DNA of 64,000 nucleotides from Deinococcus roseus (GCF_014646895.1 NZ_BMOD01000002.1:248001-312000); one strand, 5' to 3'. Positions 1-11,190 are shown, numbered from the stretch's first letter. Numbers and translations are program-made. Notes: a model not told the origin generated them from the letters alone.

Positions 1-3
1 CAT

Positions 4-354
4 GTGAAACCCCAAATGCTGGTTTTCCTGCGAGGATTCTGTGTGCTGCTGGGCTTCGATGCCCTGGGAGAAAGCCTGGTGCAATGGCTGCACATGCCCA
101 TCCCGGGTCCGGTGCTGGGCATGTTGCTGCTGTGGGCTGCCCTCTCCCTGAACATCATCCGTGTGGAATGGGTGCAGCAAACCAGTGAGAAGATGCTTTC
201 CATTCTGGGGTTGCTGTTTGTGCCCACAGGAGCAGGCATCGTGCTGTACCTGCAGTCCGGTCAGATCCTGCTGATGTTGCTGGTGGTGGTGACCCTGGTG
301 CTGTTGCTGGCCTCCTGGGTGATGGCCCAGACCGTGGGCAAATCCCATGAATGA
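4..354 (+). CDS. CidA/LrgA-family holin-like membrane protein
   Basis: A 116-residue, very hydrophobic protein with about four membrane segments and the family signature IPGPVLGMLLL near residues 33-43. CidA/LrgA proteins form holin-like or transport assemblies in the inner membrane together with an LrgB/CidB partner. The next gene is that partner and overlaps this one by 8 bp, so the two are translationally coupled. The start is taken at a GTG at position 4; an upstream start outside the window cannot be excluded. Family assignment is secure. The cellular role (murein hydrolase control versus small-acid or pyruvate export) is not decidable from sequence. Confidence 0.85.
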   Translation: MKPQMLVFLRGFCVLLGFDALGESLVQWLHMPIPGPVLGMLLLWAALSLNIIRVEWVQQTSEKMLSILGLLFVPTGAGIVLYLQSGQILLMLLVVVTLVLLLASWVMAQTVGKSHE

Positions 355-1021
355 AGTGTCTTTGCTGGTCACCGTGCTGGGCTTTGTGATGGGGGCAGAA
401 CTGCAAAAACGGGTTCGGCACCCGCTGGTCAATCCCACCCTGATCAGCATTGTGTTGGTGGTGCTGTATCTGGGCCTGACCAGGCTGCCTTACCCAGACT
501 ACAACGTGCACACTGCAGGACTGCAATTTTTGCTGGGGCCTGCAGTGGTGGCCCTGGCTGTTCCCCTGCACCAGCAGCGCCACCTGCTGAAAACCCACCT
601 GAAAACCATCCTGCTGGGGTTTTGCAGCGGAGGTCTCACCGCCCTCATGGTGTCTTTTCTGCTGGGAAAACTCTTGCACCTGCTTCCAGAGTTCCATCTG
701 GCCCTCAGCACCATGAGCAGCACCTCCCCGATTTCTCTGGCAGTGGCCCAGAAGCAGGGATTTTCAGGCAGCCTCTCTGCCCTGCTCAGCATCTGGACCG
801 GGATTCTGGGTGCCTTGCTGCTGCCAGCATGGCTTCACAAATTGGGGGTGCATTCTCCCCTGCTGAGGGGTCTCACGCTGGGCACCCTCTCACACGGCAT
901 TGGCACCGCCCGCATGGTGCAGGAAGGGGAACTGGCCACCGCCGCTGGCAGCCTGGGCATGGGTCTGAATGGTGCCCTGACCGCCTTGCTGGTGCCCCTG
1001 ATCTGGCACTGGTTCAACTGA
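347..1021 (+). CDS. LrgB/CidB-family membrane protein
   Basis: A 224-residue multi-pass membrane protein of the LrgB/CidB family. Family landmarks are the segment HPLVNPTLISI near the N-terminus, the MSSTSPISLAVA stretch, and LSHGIGTARMVQEGE in the C-terminal third (the G-x-GTA pattern is characteristic). It overlaps the LrgA-like gene by 8 bp, giving the usual lrgAB pair. It ends only 3 bp from the convergent LacI-family gene, leaving no room for a dedicated terminator. In other bacteria the pair influences autolysis and pyruvate or glycolate transport; which applies here is unknown. Confidence 0.85.
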   Translation: MNEVSLLVTVLGFVMGAELQKRVRHPLVNPTLISIVLVVLYLGLTRLPYPDYNVHTAGLQFLLGPAVVALAVPLHQQRHLLKTHLKTILLGFCSGGLTALMVSFLLGKLLHLLPEFHLALSTMSSTSPISLAVAQKQGFSGSLSALLSIWTGILGALLLPAWLHKLGVHSPLLRGLTLGTLSHGIGTARMVQEGELATAAGSLGMGLNGALTALLVPLIWHWFN

Positions 1022-1024
1022 AGT

Positions 1025-2026
1025 TCAAAGCCTTTTTACAGAGCGGCGGATCACCAGTTCGGCTTCCAGGGTCGGGTGTTCTGCTTCCCGGCCTTCAATC
1101 AGGTCGATCACCATGCGGGCAGCCACACTGCCCATGTTGCGAATCGGCACCCGCACAGTGGTCAGGGTCGGATGCATGTACTGCGCAAACGAAATGTCAT
1201 CGAAGCCCACCACCGAGACATCCTCGGGAATGCGTTTGTTGAATTCCCTGAGCGCCTGATACGCACCAATGGCCATCTGGTCATTGCTGCAGAACACGGC
1301 CGTGAAATCCACCCCCCGACCCAGCAGTTGCTGCACACTGCGGTATCCACCCTGTTCGGTGTAATCGGCATGAAAAACCAGACGCCCATCAAAAGGCACC
1401 CCTGCCTGAGAGAGTGCCCTTCTGTAGCCTCCCAGACGGGTTTCGGTGACATGCTGGCTGGCCTCTCCGGTGATGTGTGCAATCTGGCGGTGCCCGTTGT
1501 CCAGCAGGTACCGGGTGGCCAGAAAAGCCCCCACTTCATCGTCGATGGTCACGCAAGGATGGGCCTCGGTGCGTGGCTGTCCCAGCAGCACCACTGGCTT
1601 GTCCTGCGGATTGATCTCTGCGATGTCCTCTGGGCGCAAAGAATCCCCGTAATAGATCACACCGTCTGCATCGTTTTCCAGCAGGTAGGTGAGGGCATCG
1701 TGCTCACGGGCTTTCTGGGCCTGCTCACTGGAAATCACCAGCCGGAATGGGGTGTCTCGAATCACATCTTGCACCCCTTCCAGAAAACTGCAGAAGAAAG
1801 GACCCCCCAGCCAGGGAATCAAGACCCCCACTCCACCCAGCTGGTTTTTCACCAGGCCACGGGCCAGCAGGTTGGGCTGGTACTTCAGTTCTGCAGCAGC
1901 GTCCATCACGGCTTTGCGGGTTTCTTCAGAAATCGGGCCACTGGCATTCAGCACCCGTGAAACCGTGGAAACAGACACCCCGGCCAGGGCAGACACATCT
2001 TTGATGGTGATTCGGCGTTTTGACAT
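1025..2026 (-). CDS. LacI-family transcriptional regulator
   Basis: A 333-residue LacI/GalR-type repressor. Residues 5-25 form the N-terminal helix-turn-helix with VSVSTVSRVLN, followed by a hinge segment (YQPNLLARGL) and a periplasmic-binding-protein-like effector domain with the conserved CSNDQMAIGA and VVGFDDISFAQYMHPTLTTV motifs. A Shine-Dalgarno-like AAGGAAAAGAG precedes the ATG. Sugars or sugar phosphates are the usual effectors. No carbohydrate operon lies next to it, so its target genes are unknown; the copper amine oxidase upstream is read in the same direction, 75 bp away. Confidence 0.9.
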   Translation of the reverse strand: MSKRRITIKDVSALAGVSVSTVSRVLNASGPISEETRKAVMDAAAELKYQPNLLARGLVKNQLGGVGVLIPWLGGPFFCSFLEGVQDVIRDTPFRLVISSEQAQKAREHDALTYLLENDADGVIYYGDSLRPEDIAEINPQDKPVVLLGQPRTEAHPCVTIDDEVGAFLATRYLLDNGHRQIAHITGEASQHVTETRLGGYRRALSQAGVPFDGRLVFHADYTEQGGYRSVQQLLGRGVDFTAVFCSNDQMAIGAYQALREFNKRIPEDVSVVGFDDISFAQYMHPTLTTVRVPIRNMGSVAARMVIDLIEGREAEHPTLEAELVIRRSVKRL

Positions 2027-2101
2027 CTCTTTTCCTTGCAGGTGGAGCAGTCTTTTGAAGCAGTCTTTTGAATCCGATTCTAGCAGCCCTGAAGCAACAC
2101 C

Positions 2102-4033
2102 TCAGGGCAACATGGGATTGCGGGAGAAAAACCCGGCAGGTTCCAGCGTGAACCCCACCACATGGGTGTTCATGATGGGCCACTCTTCGGGCCTGGGAAT
2201 GTGGGTGATGCCCAGCGTGTACCACAGCACCACATCCTGATTTTGCAGGGGTTCATCGTTCTGGATGTAGTCTTTGATGCCTCCCGGATCCGGGTTGTTG
2301 GTGGGGTACTCTCCGGCAGGATAACGTTCCAGCGCATTGAAGCGGGTGATCCACAGGCTGTGCTCCAGAAATCCTGCACGAACACGAATGGGGGCTTCTG
2401 GAGCAGCAATCAGGGGGGAACTTTTCCCTGGAACCAGCAGGTATCCGGTGGGAGCTCCCAGGCTGTTCTTGCGTGTACCCTGCACCACCCAGGCACGGGC
2501 TGTTGCACTGCTGGCATCGCGGACAGCATTCAGTTCGCTGCTCAGGGGTTCCAGCATGGCGTGCATGGCATTGCCATGAGGATTGGCCTGATCAGACATG
2601 TCCATCTGCATGTTCGCGTCAGCTTCAGGGTCGGTCATGTCCAGAGGCTCGGTGTTCAGTTCCAGTGGGGTGTTTTTCAGGCCATCCACATCCAGGTCCA
2701 GACGGAAACCAAAGAAATGCTGGTGGTGCAGGGCCAGCAGGTTGGGGGCCACTTTCATGCCAGAGTCTCCAGAATCTGACGTGCTGCTGTCTGCAATTCC
2801 ACGGGTGGCCATGATGCCGGTCAGGCTGACCTCCACCTTGATTCTGCCGTCCTGCTGGAACACCCAGGTGAACAGGTAGTCGTAATTGCCCACCGTGGAC
2901 ACCGCAGAGAGGCACAGTTCTCTGGCCCGTCTGGAAATCACCTTGAGGTTGTCGGGATCCATGTGCCGGAACAGCAGACCACCATCCCGTTCATAGATGG
3001 CCACCACGTTTTTCATCACCAGTGGGTTTCCGGTCTGGGTGAACAGGGTTTCGTTTTTCAGCAGGGCGTGGTCAGGCACGTCCCCACCCAGGGTCAATGG
3101 GGAGGCCGTTGTGCCCAGACCGTACTCGGAGGCATCAAAAGGCTGCCGCCAGTCGTGGTTGGGGTTGGGATCTCCATAAGGCACCACCATTTCCGCCACC
3201 GATCCCCGGTACAGGACGGGCCGGAAGGTTTTGCCTTCCATCCAGCCAGCCTGATGGATCACCAGGCCCTCTCTGGCATTCAGGGAGTAGCTGAGTTTCC
3301 AGCGGTCCCAGCGCAATTCGTGGCCATCCAGGGTGAAGCTGCTCCCCGAGGGTTGCCTCACCACCAGGGGTTTCAGGTTGGAGGGGTCAGCACCCACCTC
3401 TCCTTTGCTTTTGGAGATGGGCACCACCCCGGAGTCCGTCACCGACAGCACTTTGCGGGCTGACACATCCACCCGGGCCAGCACCCCTTCGATGGGTCTG
3501 GCATAGCCGTTCCAGGCCCCTGCACGCAGGTAGGAGGTCACCACCATCACCCGTGCACCGTCCTCTCCCACCTCAAAGCGGCCCCCGGCGGTGTCCAGCA
3601 TCACCTGGTTGGGAGCGATGCCCCGTTTGTGCATGGCTTCCAGCCAGCGGGGATCTTTCCCCACCAGTTGCTGGGCAATCACATAATCGTCCAGCATGAA
3701 ACCGGGCTGCATGCCTGGCAGGGCCTTGAAATTCAGCAGGCTTTTTTTCTGCACATCCACAATGGCCTCGGTGGTAAGGTTCTGGCCCCGGTCATACATC
3801 ACCACCCTGGCCTGTCTGCCGGTGGCTTTGCCCTGGTACACCAGGGTTTTGTCTGGTTCAGTAAGGGTGATCAGGGAAAAACGGGTGCTGGCAGAAGCCT
3901 TGCCCTGCGATTTCAAAACACCGACGGCCGTGGAAATTTCGCTGCCGGTCAGGGGCTCCAGCGGTCCAGCCGCCAGCGCCGTTCCCCACAGGGCACAATT
4001 CAAAACAAACATCATCCATAAAGGTCTGGGCAT
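2102..4033 (-). CDS. Secreted copper-containing primary amine oxidase
   Basis: A 643-residue copper/TPQ amine oxidase, which oxidises primary amines to aldehydes with release of ammonia and hydrogen peroxide. The TPQ precursor motif TVGNYDY lies near residue 383. Copper-ligand regions are visible as HHQHFFGFRLD and in the C-terminal RPEEWPIMNTHVVGF. The N-terminus (PLWMMFVLNCALWGTALAA) is a signal peptide, so the enzyme should act outside the cytoplasm. Length fits the family. The frame stays open far upstream, but that part lies antisense to the diguanylate cyclase. I chose the ATG at 4033 because it starts the signal peptide and is preceded by TATGAT at seven bases with no Shine-Dalgarno. 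Confidence 0.92.
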   Translation of the reverse strand: MPRPLWMMFVLNCALWGTALAAGPLEPLTGSEISTAVGVLKSQGKASASTRFSLITLTEPDKTLVYQGKATGRQARVVMYDRGQNLTTEAIVDVQKKSLLNFKALPGMQPGFMLDDYVIAQQLVGKDPRWLEAMHKRGIAPNQVMLDTAGGRFEVGEDGARVMVVTSYLRAGAWNGYARPIEGVLARVDVSARKVLSVTDSGVVPISKSKGEVGADPSNLKPLVVRQPSGSSFTLDGHELRWDRWKLSYSLNAREGLVIHQAGWMEGKTFRPVLYRGSVAEMVVPYGDPNPNHDWRQPFDASEYGLGTTASPLTLGGDVPDHALLKNETLFTQTGNPLVMKNVVAIYERDGGLLFRHMDPDNLKVISRRARELCLSAVSTVGNYDYLFTWVFQQDGRIKVEVSLTGIMATRGIADSSTSDSGDSGMKVAPNLLALHHQHFFGFRLDLDVDGLKNTPLELNTEPLDMTDPEADANMQMDMSDQANPHGNAMHAMLEPLSSELNAVRDASSATARAWVVQGTRKNSLGAPTGYLLVPGKSSPLIAAPEAPIRVRAGFLEHSLWITRFNALERYPAGEYPTNNPDPGGIKDYIQNDEPLQNQDVVLWYTLGITHIPRPEEWPIMNTHVVGFTLEPAGFFSRNPMLP

Positions 4034-4040
4034 AACAGCA

Positions 4041-4046
4041 ATCATA
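4041..4046 (-). promoter_or_regulatory. Putative leaderless -10 box of the amine oxidase
   Basis: On the minus strand TATGAT is followed by seven bases and then the ATG at 4033. There is no Shine-Dalgarno between them. This matches the TANNNT-N5-7-ATG layout of leaderless genes in deinococci. No clear -35 box was found. Confidence 0.45.
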
Positions 4047-4167
4047 TCGGGTGCAGAGCACAGCAGACGGCCTGAAACACCAACTGCTGAAACAGCCGCT
4101 GCTGGATGGAACATCCACTTGTTACCTGTCACCGGGGGATCACACTTCACCAAAGAACTGTGGGGAA

Positions 4168-4176
4168 TGCTACGAT
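4168..4176 (+). promoter_or_regulatory. Putative extended -10 promoter of the diguanylate cyclase
   Basis: TGCTACGAT is an extended -10 element (TGN-TANNNT) about 68 bases ahead of the cyclase ATG. The transcript would begin with a small hairpin (ACGATG/CATCGT) and reach a good Shine-Dalgarno, AGAGGTG, at 4234-4240. Confidence 0.4.
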
Positions 4177-4243
4177 GAAACCATCGTTCAGGGGAAAACC
4201 ATTCAGGGAAAGCACCCATCCCCGAGAGCAAAAAGAGGTGGAC

Positions 4244-5803
4244 ATGCAGCTGGAATTTACCCCTTACATCCTCCCCTTTGTGGTCTCTCTGATCACCACT
4301 GTGGGTCTGGCGCTGTACGCCCTCCGGCACTACAATCCTGCAGCCCGGGTTTTTGTGCTGGTGATGACCGCCCTCAGCATCTGGACGTTCTGTTACATCA
4401 TGGAGCTGTCCAGTGTCACGCTGGATGCAAAAATCCTGTGGGTGAAAATCAAATACCTGGGAAGCGCCACGGCTCCAGTGCTGTGGTTTGTGTTCTCGCT
4501 TTACATGACCAACAACCAGCAGCGGCTGAAAGGTCCCCTCAGCACCGTGCTGGCCACCGGGGTGATCCTCACCTGGGCGGTGGTGTTCAGCCACGGATTG
4601 CAAACCTGGATGTGGACCGACATCCGCCTGAAACCCGGTTTTCCCGAAACCGACTCGGACCACGGGTTTTTCTTCTGGATTTATGCGGTGCTGTGCTACG
4701 TGTGCATTCTGGCCAGTGTGGTGGTGTATTTCAATTTTTACCGCACCACCTCGCGGTTCTTCAAACAACAGGCCCAGTGGCTGCTTCTGGGTGGGTTCAT
4801 TCCGCTGGGTGGCCGCATGACCGAGGACCTGCTGGGTCTGGACCTGATCCCCAAAGTGGATGAGGTGATTTTCTTCTTCCTGTTCTCGGGGATTTTCTTT
4901 GCACTGGCCCTCTTCCGGTATGGAGCGCTGAAACTGGTGCCCATTGCCCACCACCTGGTGGTCAAGAACATCAACGCCGCCATTGTGGTGCTGGACCTGA
5001 TGGGCAGGATTGTGGACCTGAACCCTTACGCCCAGCGCATGCTGGGGCCTGAACAATCGGGCAGCATTGGCAAGACCCCCCAGGAAGTGCTGGGAGACCG
5101 CCTGAAACTGGCCACCTTTGAAGAAATCCCGCAGGAGCTCACCCTGATGCAGGGAGAGCGGGAAAGCTGCTTTTCGGTGCAGTACTCCCCCATCCGGGAG
5201 CAGCGTGGACAGGTGGCCGGACACGTGCTGGTGCTCTTTGACATCACCGAACGCAAGCAGGCCGAGATGCAACTCGCCCACATTGCCCGCACGGACGCCC
5301 TCACGCAGGTCACCAACCGCCGTTATTTTTATGAACTGGCCGAGCCCGAATTCAAACGCATCAATGGCACCGAAGGCAACCTGGGCGTGGTGATGCTGGA
5401 TGTGGATTACTTCAAAAAAATCAACGACACCTATGGCCACCAGATTGGCGACGAGGTGCTCAAGCACGTGGCGAAAGTTTGCAAAAACAGCCTGAGAAGC
5501 ACCGACCTGTTCGCCCGTTATGGTGGGGAGGAATTCATCTGCCTGGTCAGCGGTGGGAACGCCGAAGACACCCGCAGCATTGCCGAAAAACTCCGTCAGG
5601 CCCTGGCAGAAACCCCCCTGGAACTTCCAGAGCAAAACATCTCTGTCACTGCCAGTCTGGGCGTTGCCGTGCTGAACGGGGCTGCAAAATCCCTGGATGA
5701 ACTGATTGGGAAAGCAGACGAAGCGCTTTACACCTCCAAAAAAGAGGGGCGCAACCGGGTGACTTTATCGACGGTGCTGGGAACGGCTGAGATCTACGGG
5801 TGA
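4244..5803 (+). CDS. Diguanylate cyclase with 7TM sensor and PAS domain (GGDEF)
   Basis: A 519-residue membrane-bound enzyme expected to make cyclic di-GMP from two GTP. Residues 5-220 form about seven membrane helices of the histidine-kinase N-terminal 7TM type. A PAS-like domain follows (about 230-345), then a GGDEF domain that opens with ARTDALTQVTNRR. The active-site motif is GGEEF near residue 427, so catalysis should be intact. RSTD five residues upstream is a canonical RxxD inhibitory site, implying product feedback. The ATG at 4244 was chosen for its Shine-Dalgarno and because the hydrophobic N-terminus begins there. It may work against the HD-GYP protein at 26.9 kb. Confidence 0.9.
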   Translation: MQLEFTPYILPFVVSLITTVGLALYALRHYNPAARVFVLVMTALSIWTFCYIMELSSVTLDAKILWVKIKYLGSATAPVLWFVFSLYMTNNQQRLKGPLSTVLATGVILTWAVVFSHGLQTWMWTDIRLKPGFPETDSDHGFFFWIYAVLCYVCILASVVVYFNFYRTTSRFFKQQAQWLLLGGFIPLGGRMTEDLLGLDLIPKVDEVIFFFLFSGIFFALALFRYGALKLVPIAHHLVVKNINAAIVVLDLMGRIVDLNPYAQRMLGPEQSGSIGKTPQEVLGDRLKLATFEEIPQELTLMQGERESCFSVQYSPIREQRGQVAGHVLVLFDITERKQAEMQLAHIARTDALTQVTNRRYFYELAEPEFKRINGTEGNLGVVMLDVDYFKKINDTYGHQIGDEVLKHVAKVCKNSLRSTDLFARYGGEEFICLVSGGNAEDTRSIAEKLRQALAETPLELPEQNISVTASLGVAVLNGAAKSLDELIGKADEALYTSKKEGRNRVTLSTVLGTAEIYG

Positions 5804-5836
5804 AACCCCTCAGAAATGACAGACATTTCCATTGGA

Positions 5837-5864
5837 CCCACATCAGGCAACATCCAGATGTGGG
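5837..5864 (+). terminator. Stem-loop after the diguanylate cyclase
   Basis: An 8-bp inverted repeat, CCCACATC/GATGTGGG, separated by 12 bases lies 34 bp after the cyclase stop. The run of T after it is weak (GTTGTGCTTT), so termination efficiency is uncertain. Confidence 0.4.
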
Positions 5865-5893
5865 GTTGTGCTTTCATCCCTTAAAAAATACGC

Positions 5894-6241
5894 ATGTCCT
5901 CCACCCGCACTCAAAGGGCCAGAGAGCTGAGAAAACACAGCACCCCTGCTGAACAGGTCCTCTGGGAACGCCTGCGCAACAGGCAGCTTGGAGCCAAATT
6001 CAGAAGACAGCATCCCCTTCCTCCGTTTTTTGCTGACTTCTTCTGTCAGGAACACCTGCTGGTCATCGAACTGGATGGCAACAGCCACATCGGGCGCGAA
6101 ACCTACGATGCCCGAAGAACCCGTCATCTGGAAGAACTGGGATGCAAAGTGGTCCGGTTCTGGAACTGGGAAATTCACAACAATCTGGAGGGGGTGCTGG
6201 AACAGATTCTGCAGGAAATTGCTGGAAGGCCAGGGCTTTAG
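5894..6241 (+). CDS. DUF559 endonuclease-fold protein
   Basis: A 115-residue protein of the DUF559 family, which has a Vsr/PD-(D/E)XK-like nuclease fold. Diagnostic pieces are TPAEQVLWERLRNRQLGAKFRRQ in the N-terminal half (family pattern ExxLWxxLRxxxLxGxKFRRQ), then a patch with Asp (ADFFC) and ELDGNSH, and the C-terminal VVRFWNWEI. Substrate and role are unknown for the family. No Shine-Dalgarno is seen; TTAAAA lies seven bases upstream of the ATG. It is followed immediately by a block of palindromic repeats, the kind of setting in which I would suspect a small mobile partner, although there are no other transfer signs. Confidence 0.75.
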   Translation: MSSTRTQRARELRKHSTPAEQVLWERLRNRQLGAKFRRQHPLPPFFADFFCQEHLLVIELDGNSHIGRETYDARRTRHLEELGCKVVRFWNWEIHNNLEGVLEQILQEIAGRPGL

Positions 6242-6260
6242 CTGGGTACCCTCACCCCAG

Positions 6261-6390
6261 CCCTCTCCCAGAATGGGAGAGGGTGAAAAGCTTTGGCCAC
6301 AGCAAAAAATTCCTCTCCCTGAGGGAGAGGAAAGCGCAGCGAGGTGAAGGTCAACCTTCTCCTGTCAGGAGAGGGAGCGCAGCGAGGTGA
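6261..6390. repeat. Cluster of GC-rich palindromic repeats with a repeated tag
   Basis: Three hairpin units in a row: 6261-6283 (CCCTCTCCCA/TGGGAGAGGG, 10 bp with a 3-base loop), 6312-6330 (CCTCTCCCT/AGGGAGAGG) and about 6355-6374 (CTCCTG/CAGGAG). The second and third are each followed by the same tag AGCGCAGCGAGGTGA at 6333-6347 and 6376-6390. The block fills the space between the DUF559 gene and the 3' end of gcvP and probably also serves as their shared terminator. Confidence 0.75.
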
Positions 6391-6393
6391 GGG

Positions 6394-9276
<2,883 letters not shown>

Positions 9277-9308
9277 GGTTCCTCCGTGGGGAAGCTCAGG
9301 CTATAGAT

Positions 9309-9326
9309 ATAATCGTATACGATTAT
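9309..9326. promoter_or_regulatory. 18-bp perfect palindrome in the gcvP promoter
   Basis: ATAATCGTATACGATTAT is a perfect palindrome centred on TCGTATACGA, 33-50 bp upstream of gcvP. On the minus strand TTGCGA lies just upstream and TATATC/TATCTA just downstream, so it would sit in the -35/-10 spacer. This is the expected layout for a dimeric repressor. The GTATAC core resembles GntR-family sites and recurs at the gntR gene near 37.2 kb. Confidence 0.6.
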
Positions 9327-9365
9327 TCGCAAAGAAATGTGAACTTGCCTGGGAACAGAGAAACG

Positions 9366-9445
9366 GCAGAAGGCAGAAAACAAAAGGCTGAAGCAAATCC
9401 TGCTAGAGCTGATGCTTTTTGGGCCTTCTGCTCTCCGCCTTCTGC
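9366..9445. repeat. Heptad-bounded intergenic element 1
   Basis: The left edge holds 7-bp units GCAGAAG, GCAGAAA and GCTGAAG (9366-9393). The right edge holds the inverted units CTTCTGC, TCTCCGC, CTTCTGC in exact 7-bp register (9425-9445). It belongs to the same family as the elements at 11.2, 14.0, 28.8 and 34.3 kb. It lies between gcvP and the SUKH-like gene, 4 bp after that gene's stop. Confidence 0.7.
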
Positions 9446-9449
9446 TCAA

Positions 9450-9968
9450 TCAGTAAATCGCATCCTCATCCCACTCCACTTCAATGTTGTCGTAGGCATC
9501 CCCATACCCGCGAAAATCCCGATCCAGCCAGTAATAATTCGGGCGGTAATTCAGGGACCTTTCCAGAAATTCGCTGAACGACAGGGCAATGATGGGGGTG
9601 TAGCCCTCCAGGGCATGGTTGACATGGTTGGTGTCGTAAATGCGTCCCAGACGTTTGGGGTGCAGGTCAATCGAGAGGTATTCGCCATCTGCATCCTGCG
9701 CAAAGACATACCAGTAAGAGGAGATGTCGTAATCGTGGTCCTTGCCCACGATCCTCTTGTTGGCAGAGATCAATTCAGTGGGTTCCAGGAGGGTGAGGTA
9801 GCGCTCCTCTTTGTAGAACAATCGCGCTTCACCACACCGGTTGTAAAACCACCTGAGGTCAAACGGCAGGACCTCGCCCCGGAGCAAGAAAAGCTCGTAC
9901 ATGCGGGGGCGAGAGACCTTGTGTTCAGGGGCAGATCGCATCTGCCGGATCAGGCGGTCAATCAGCAT
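9450..9968 (-). CDS. SMI1/KNR4 (SUKH)-family protein
   Basis: A 172-residue acidic protein with the SUKH-superfamily outline: LPFDLRWFYNRCGEARLFYKE (here with the typical LP.dl..fY...nG-like core), then LLEPTELISANK, YVFAQDADGEYLSIDL and a late SFSEFLERSL helix. SUKH proteins are often immunity proteins against contact-dependent or polymorphic toxins, but many stand alone with unknown roles. It starts one base after the stop of the upstream PLP enzyme, so the two are co-transcribed. No toxin gene is visible nearby. Family assignment is moderate and function is not known. Confidence 0.6.
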   Translation of the reverse strand: MLIDRLIRQMRSAPEHKVSRPRMYELFLLRGEVLPFDLRWFYNRCGEARLFYKEERYLTLLEPTELISANKRIVGKDHDYDISSYWYVFAQDADGEYLSIDLHPKRLGRIYDTNHVNHALEGYTPIIALSFSEFLERSLNYRPNYYWLDRDFRGYGDAYDNIEVEWDEDAIY

Positions 9969-9969
9969 G

Positions 9970-11145
9970 TCAGTGGTTTAAAGCGTCCTCCAGATCATCC
10001 AGAATGTCTTCAATGTCCTCAATGCCCACAGACAGGCGCAGCAAAGAAGGGCGGATGCCCAACTCCAGTTTGCGCTGTTCAGAGAGTGAACGGTGTGACG
10101 TGGTCCAGGGATAGCTCAGGGTTGTATTCACATCTGCCAGAGAAGGGGCCAGCGGAATCTTCCCTTGCAGCCTGCGAATGAAAGTGTTGAGGTCTCCCCT
10201 GAGTTCAAAGGACAACATGCCTGCAAACCCGTCTGGGAAAAGGTCTGCGGCCAGATCAAACTGGGGATGGTCTCCCAGTCCCGGATGGTACACCGCTGCA
10301 ACCCTGGGGTGGTTGGAGAGCACATCCGCCACGGCCTGGGCATTGTGGGTGTGTGCCCGCATGCGCAGTCCCAGTGTTTTCAGTCCCTGCAAGGTGATCC
10401 AGGCATCAAAAGCACTCAGGGTTGCCCCCTGGCGGATCAGGCGCAATCTGGCCTGCTGGATCAAATCCTTGCGACCCGCCAGCGCTCCACCCAGGGCATT
10501 GCTGTGCCCGGACAGGTACTTGCTGAGGGAATGGCTGACCAGATCTGCCCCGTGCTCGGCAGGTCGGAAGAGGGCAGGCGTGGCAAAAGTGTTGTCCACG
10601 CTGACCAGCACCCCTTTGCTGTGGGCCAGTTCAATCAGGGCAGGAAAGTTGACTGTGGTCATCAGGGGATTGGTCAGGCTCTCCACATGGATCAGGCGCG
10701 TTCTGGGCGTGATGGCCTGCTCCACAGCCTCAGCATCGGTGATGTCCAGCAAGGTCACCTCAATGCCCCATCTGGGAAGCTCCTGGGTCAGCAGGGTGTA
10801 GGTGCCTCCGTAAGCCTGCTGATCGGCAATCAGGTGGTCTCCCTGCTGCAACACCGCCTGCAAAGCCGCCGCAATGGCCGCCATGCCACTGGCCGCGCAC
10901 ACCGCATCCTCGGTTTTTTCCAGTGCAGCGAGTGCCCCTTCCAGGGTCAGGTGGTTGGGCGTGTTGAAGCGGTAGTAAATCCCTCCATTGGAGGGGGTCT
11001 GTTCTGAAAAGACCTGTTCCATGTGGTCCAGGTCATCGAAGGCAAAAACCGTGTTCTGGTAGATGGGTTCCACCAGAGGGCGGCTGGGGGTCTCTTTGGC
11101 ATGTTCGCCTGCACGGGCGGCCAGGGTGGTGGGTTTGTAAGTCAT
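9970..11145 (-). CDS. Cystathionine gamma-synthase/lyase-type PLP enzyme
   Basis: A 391-residue member of the Cys/Met-metabolism PLP family. The PLP-binding lysine is in SHSLSKYLSGHSNALGG near residue 208, and upstream are YRFNTPNHLTLEGALAALE and HVESLTNPL. Members interconvert cysteine, homocysteine and cystathionine or cleave methionine; sequence alone does not separate gamma-synthase, gamma-lyase and methionine gamma-lyase. The ATG at 11145 starts the conserved MTYKPTTLAARAG. The open frame continues upstream only through a simple-repeat array and was not used. The promoter probably includes TATACA about 30 bp upstream, just inside the repeat edge. Confidence 0.88.
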   Translation of the reverse strand: MTYKPTTLAARAGEHAKETPSRPLVEPIYQNTVFAFDDLDHMEQVFSEQTPSNGGIYYRFNTPNHLTLEGALAALEKTEDAVCAASGMAAIAAALQAVLQQGDHLIADQQAYGGTYTLLTQELPRWGIEVTLLDITDAEAVEQAITPRTRLIHVESLTNPLMTTVNFPALIELAHSKGVLVSVDNTFATPALFRPAEHGADLVSHSLSKYLSGHSNALGGALAGRKDLIQQARLRLIRQGATLSAFDAWITLQGLKTLGLRMRAHTHNAQAVADVLSNHPRVAAVYHPGLGDHPQFDLAADLFPDGFAGMLSFELRGDLNTFIRRLQGKIPLAPSLADVNTTLSYPWTTSHRSLSEQRKLELGIRPSLLRLSVGIEDIEDILDDLEDALNH

Positions 11146-11190
11146 GTGTTCACAGTTTGGCAAATCCAGATGAGGGTGTATACAGGTAGG

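Noticed and set aside
4046..5635. Very long open frame continuing upstream of the amine oxidase on the minus strand
   Set aside because: It runs antisense to the well-supported diguanylate cyclase and shows no domain; the signal peptide and -10 place the real start at 4033.
9277..9308. Glycine riboswitch upstream of gcvP
   Set aside because: The leader between the promoter and the ATG is too short and no glycine-aptamer features are seen.
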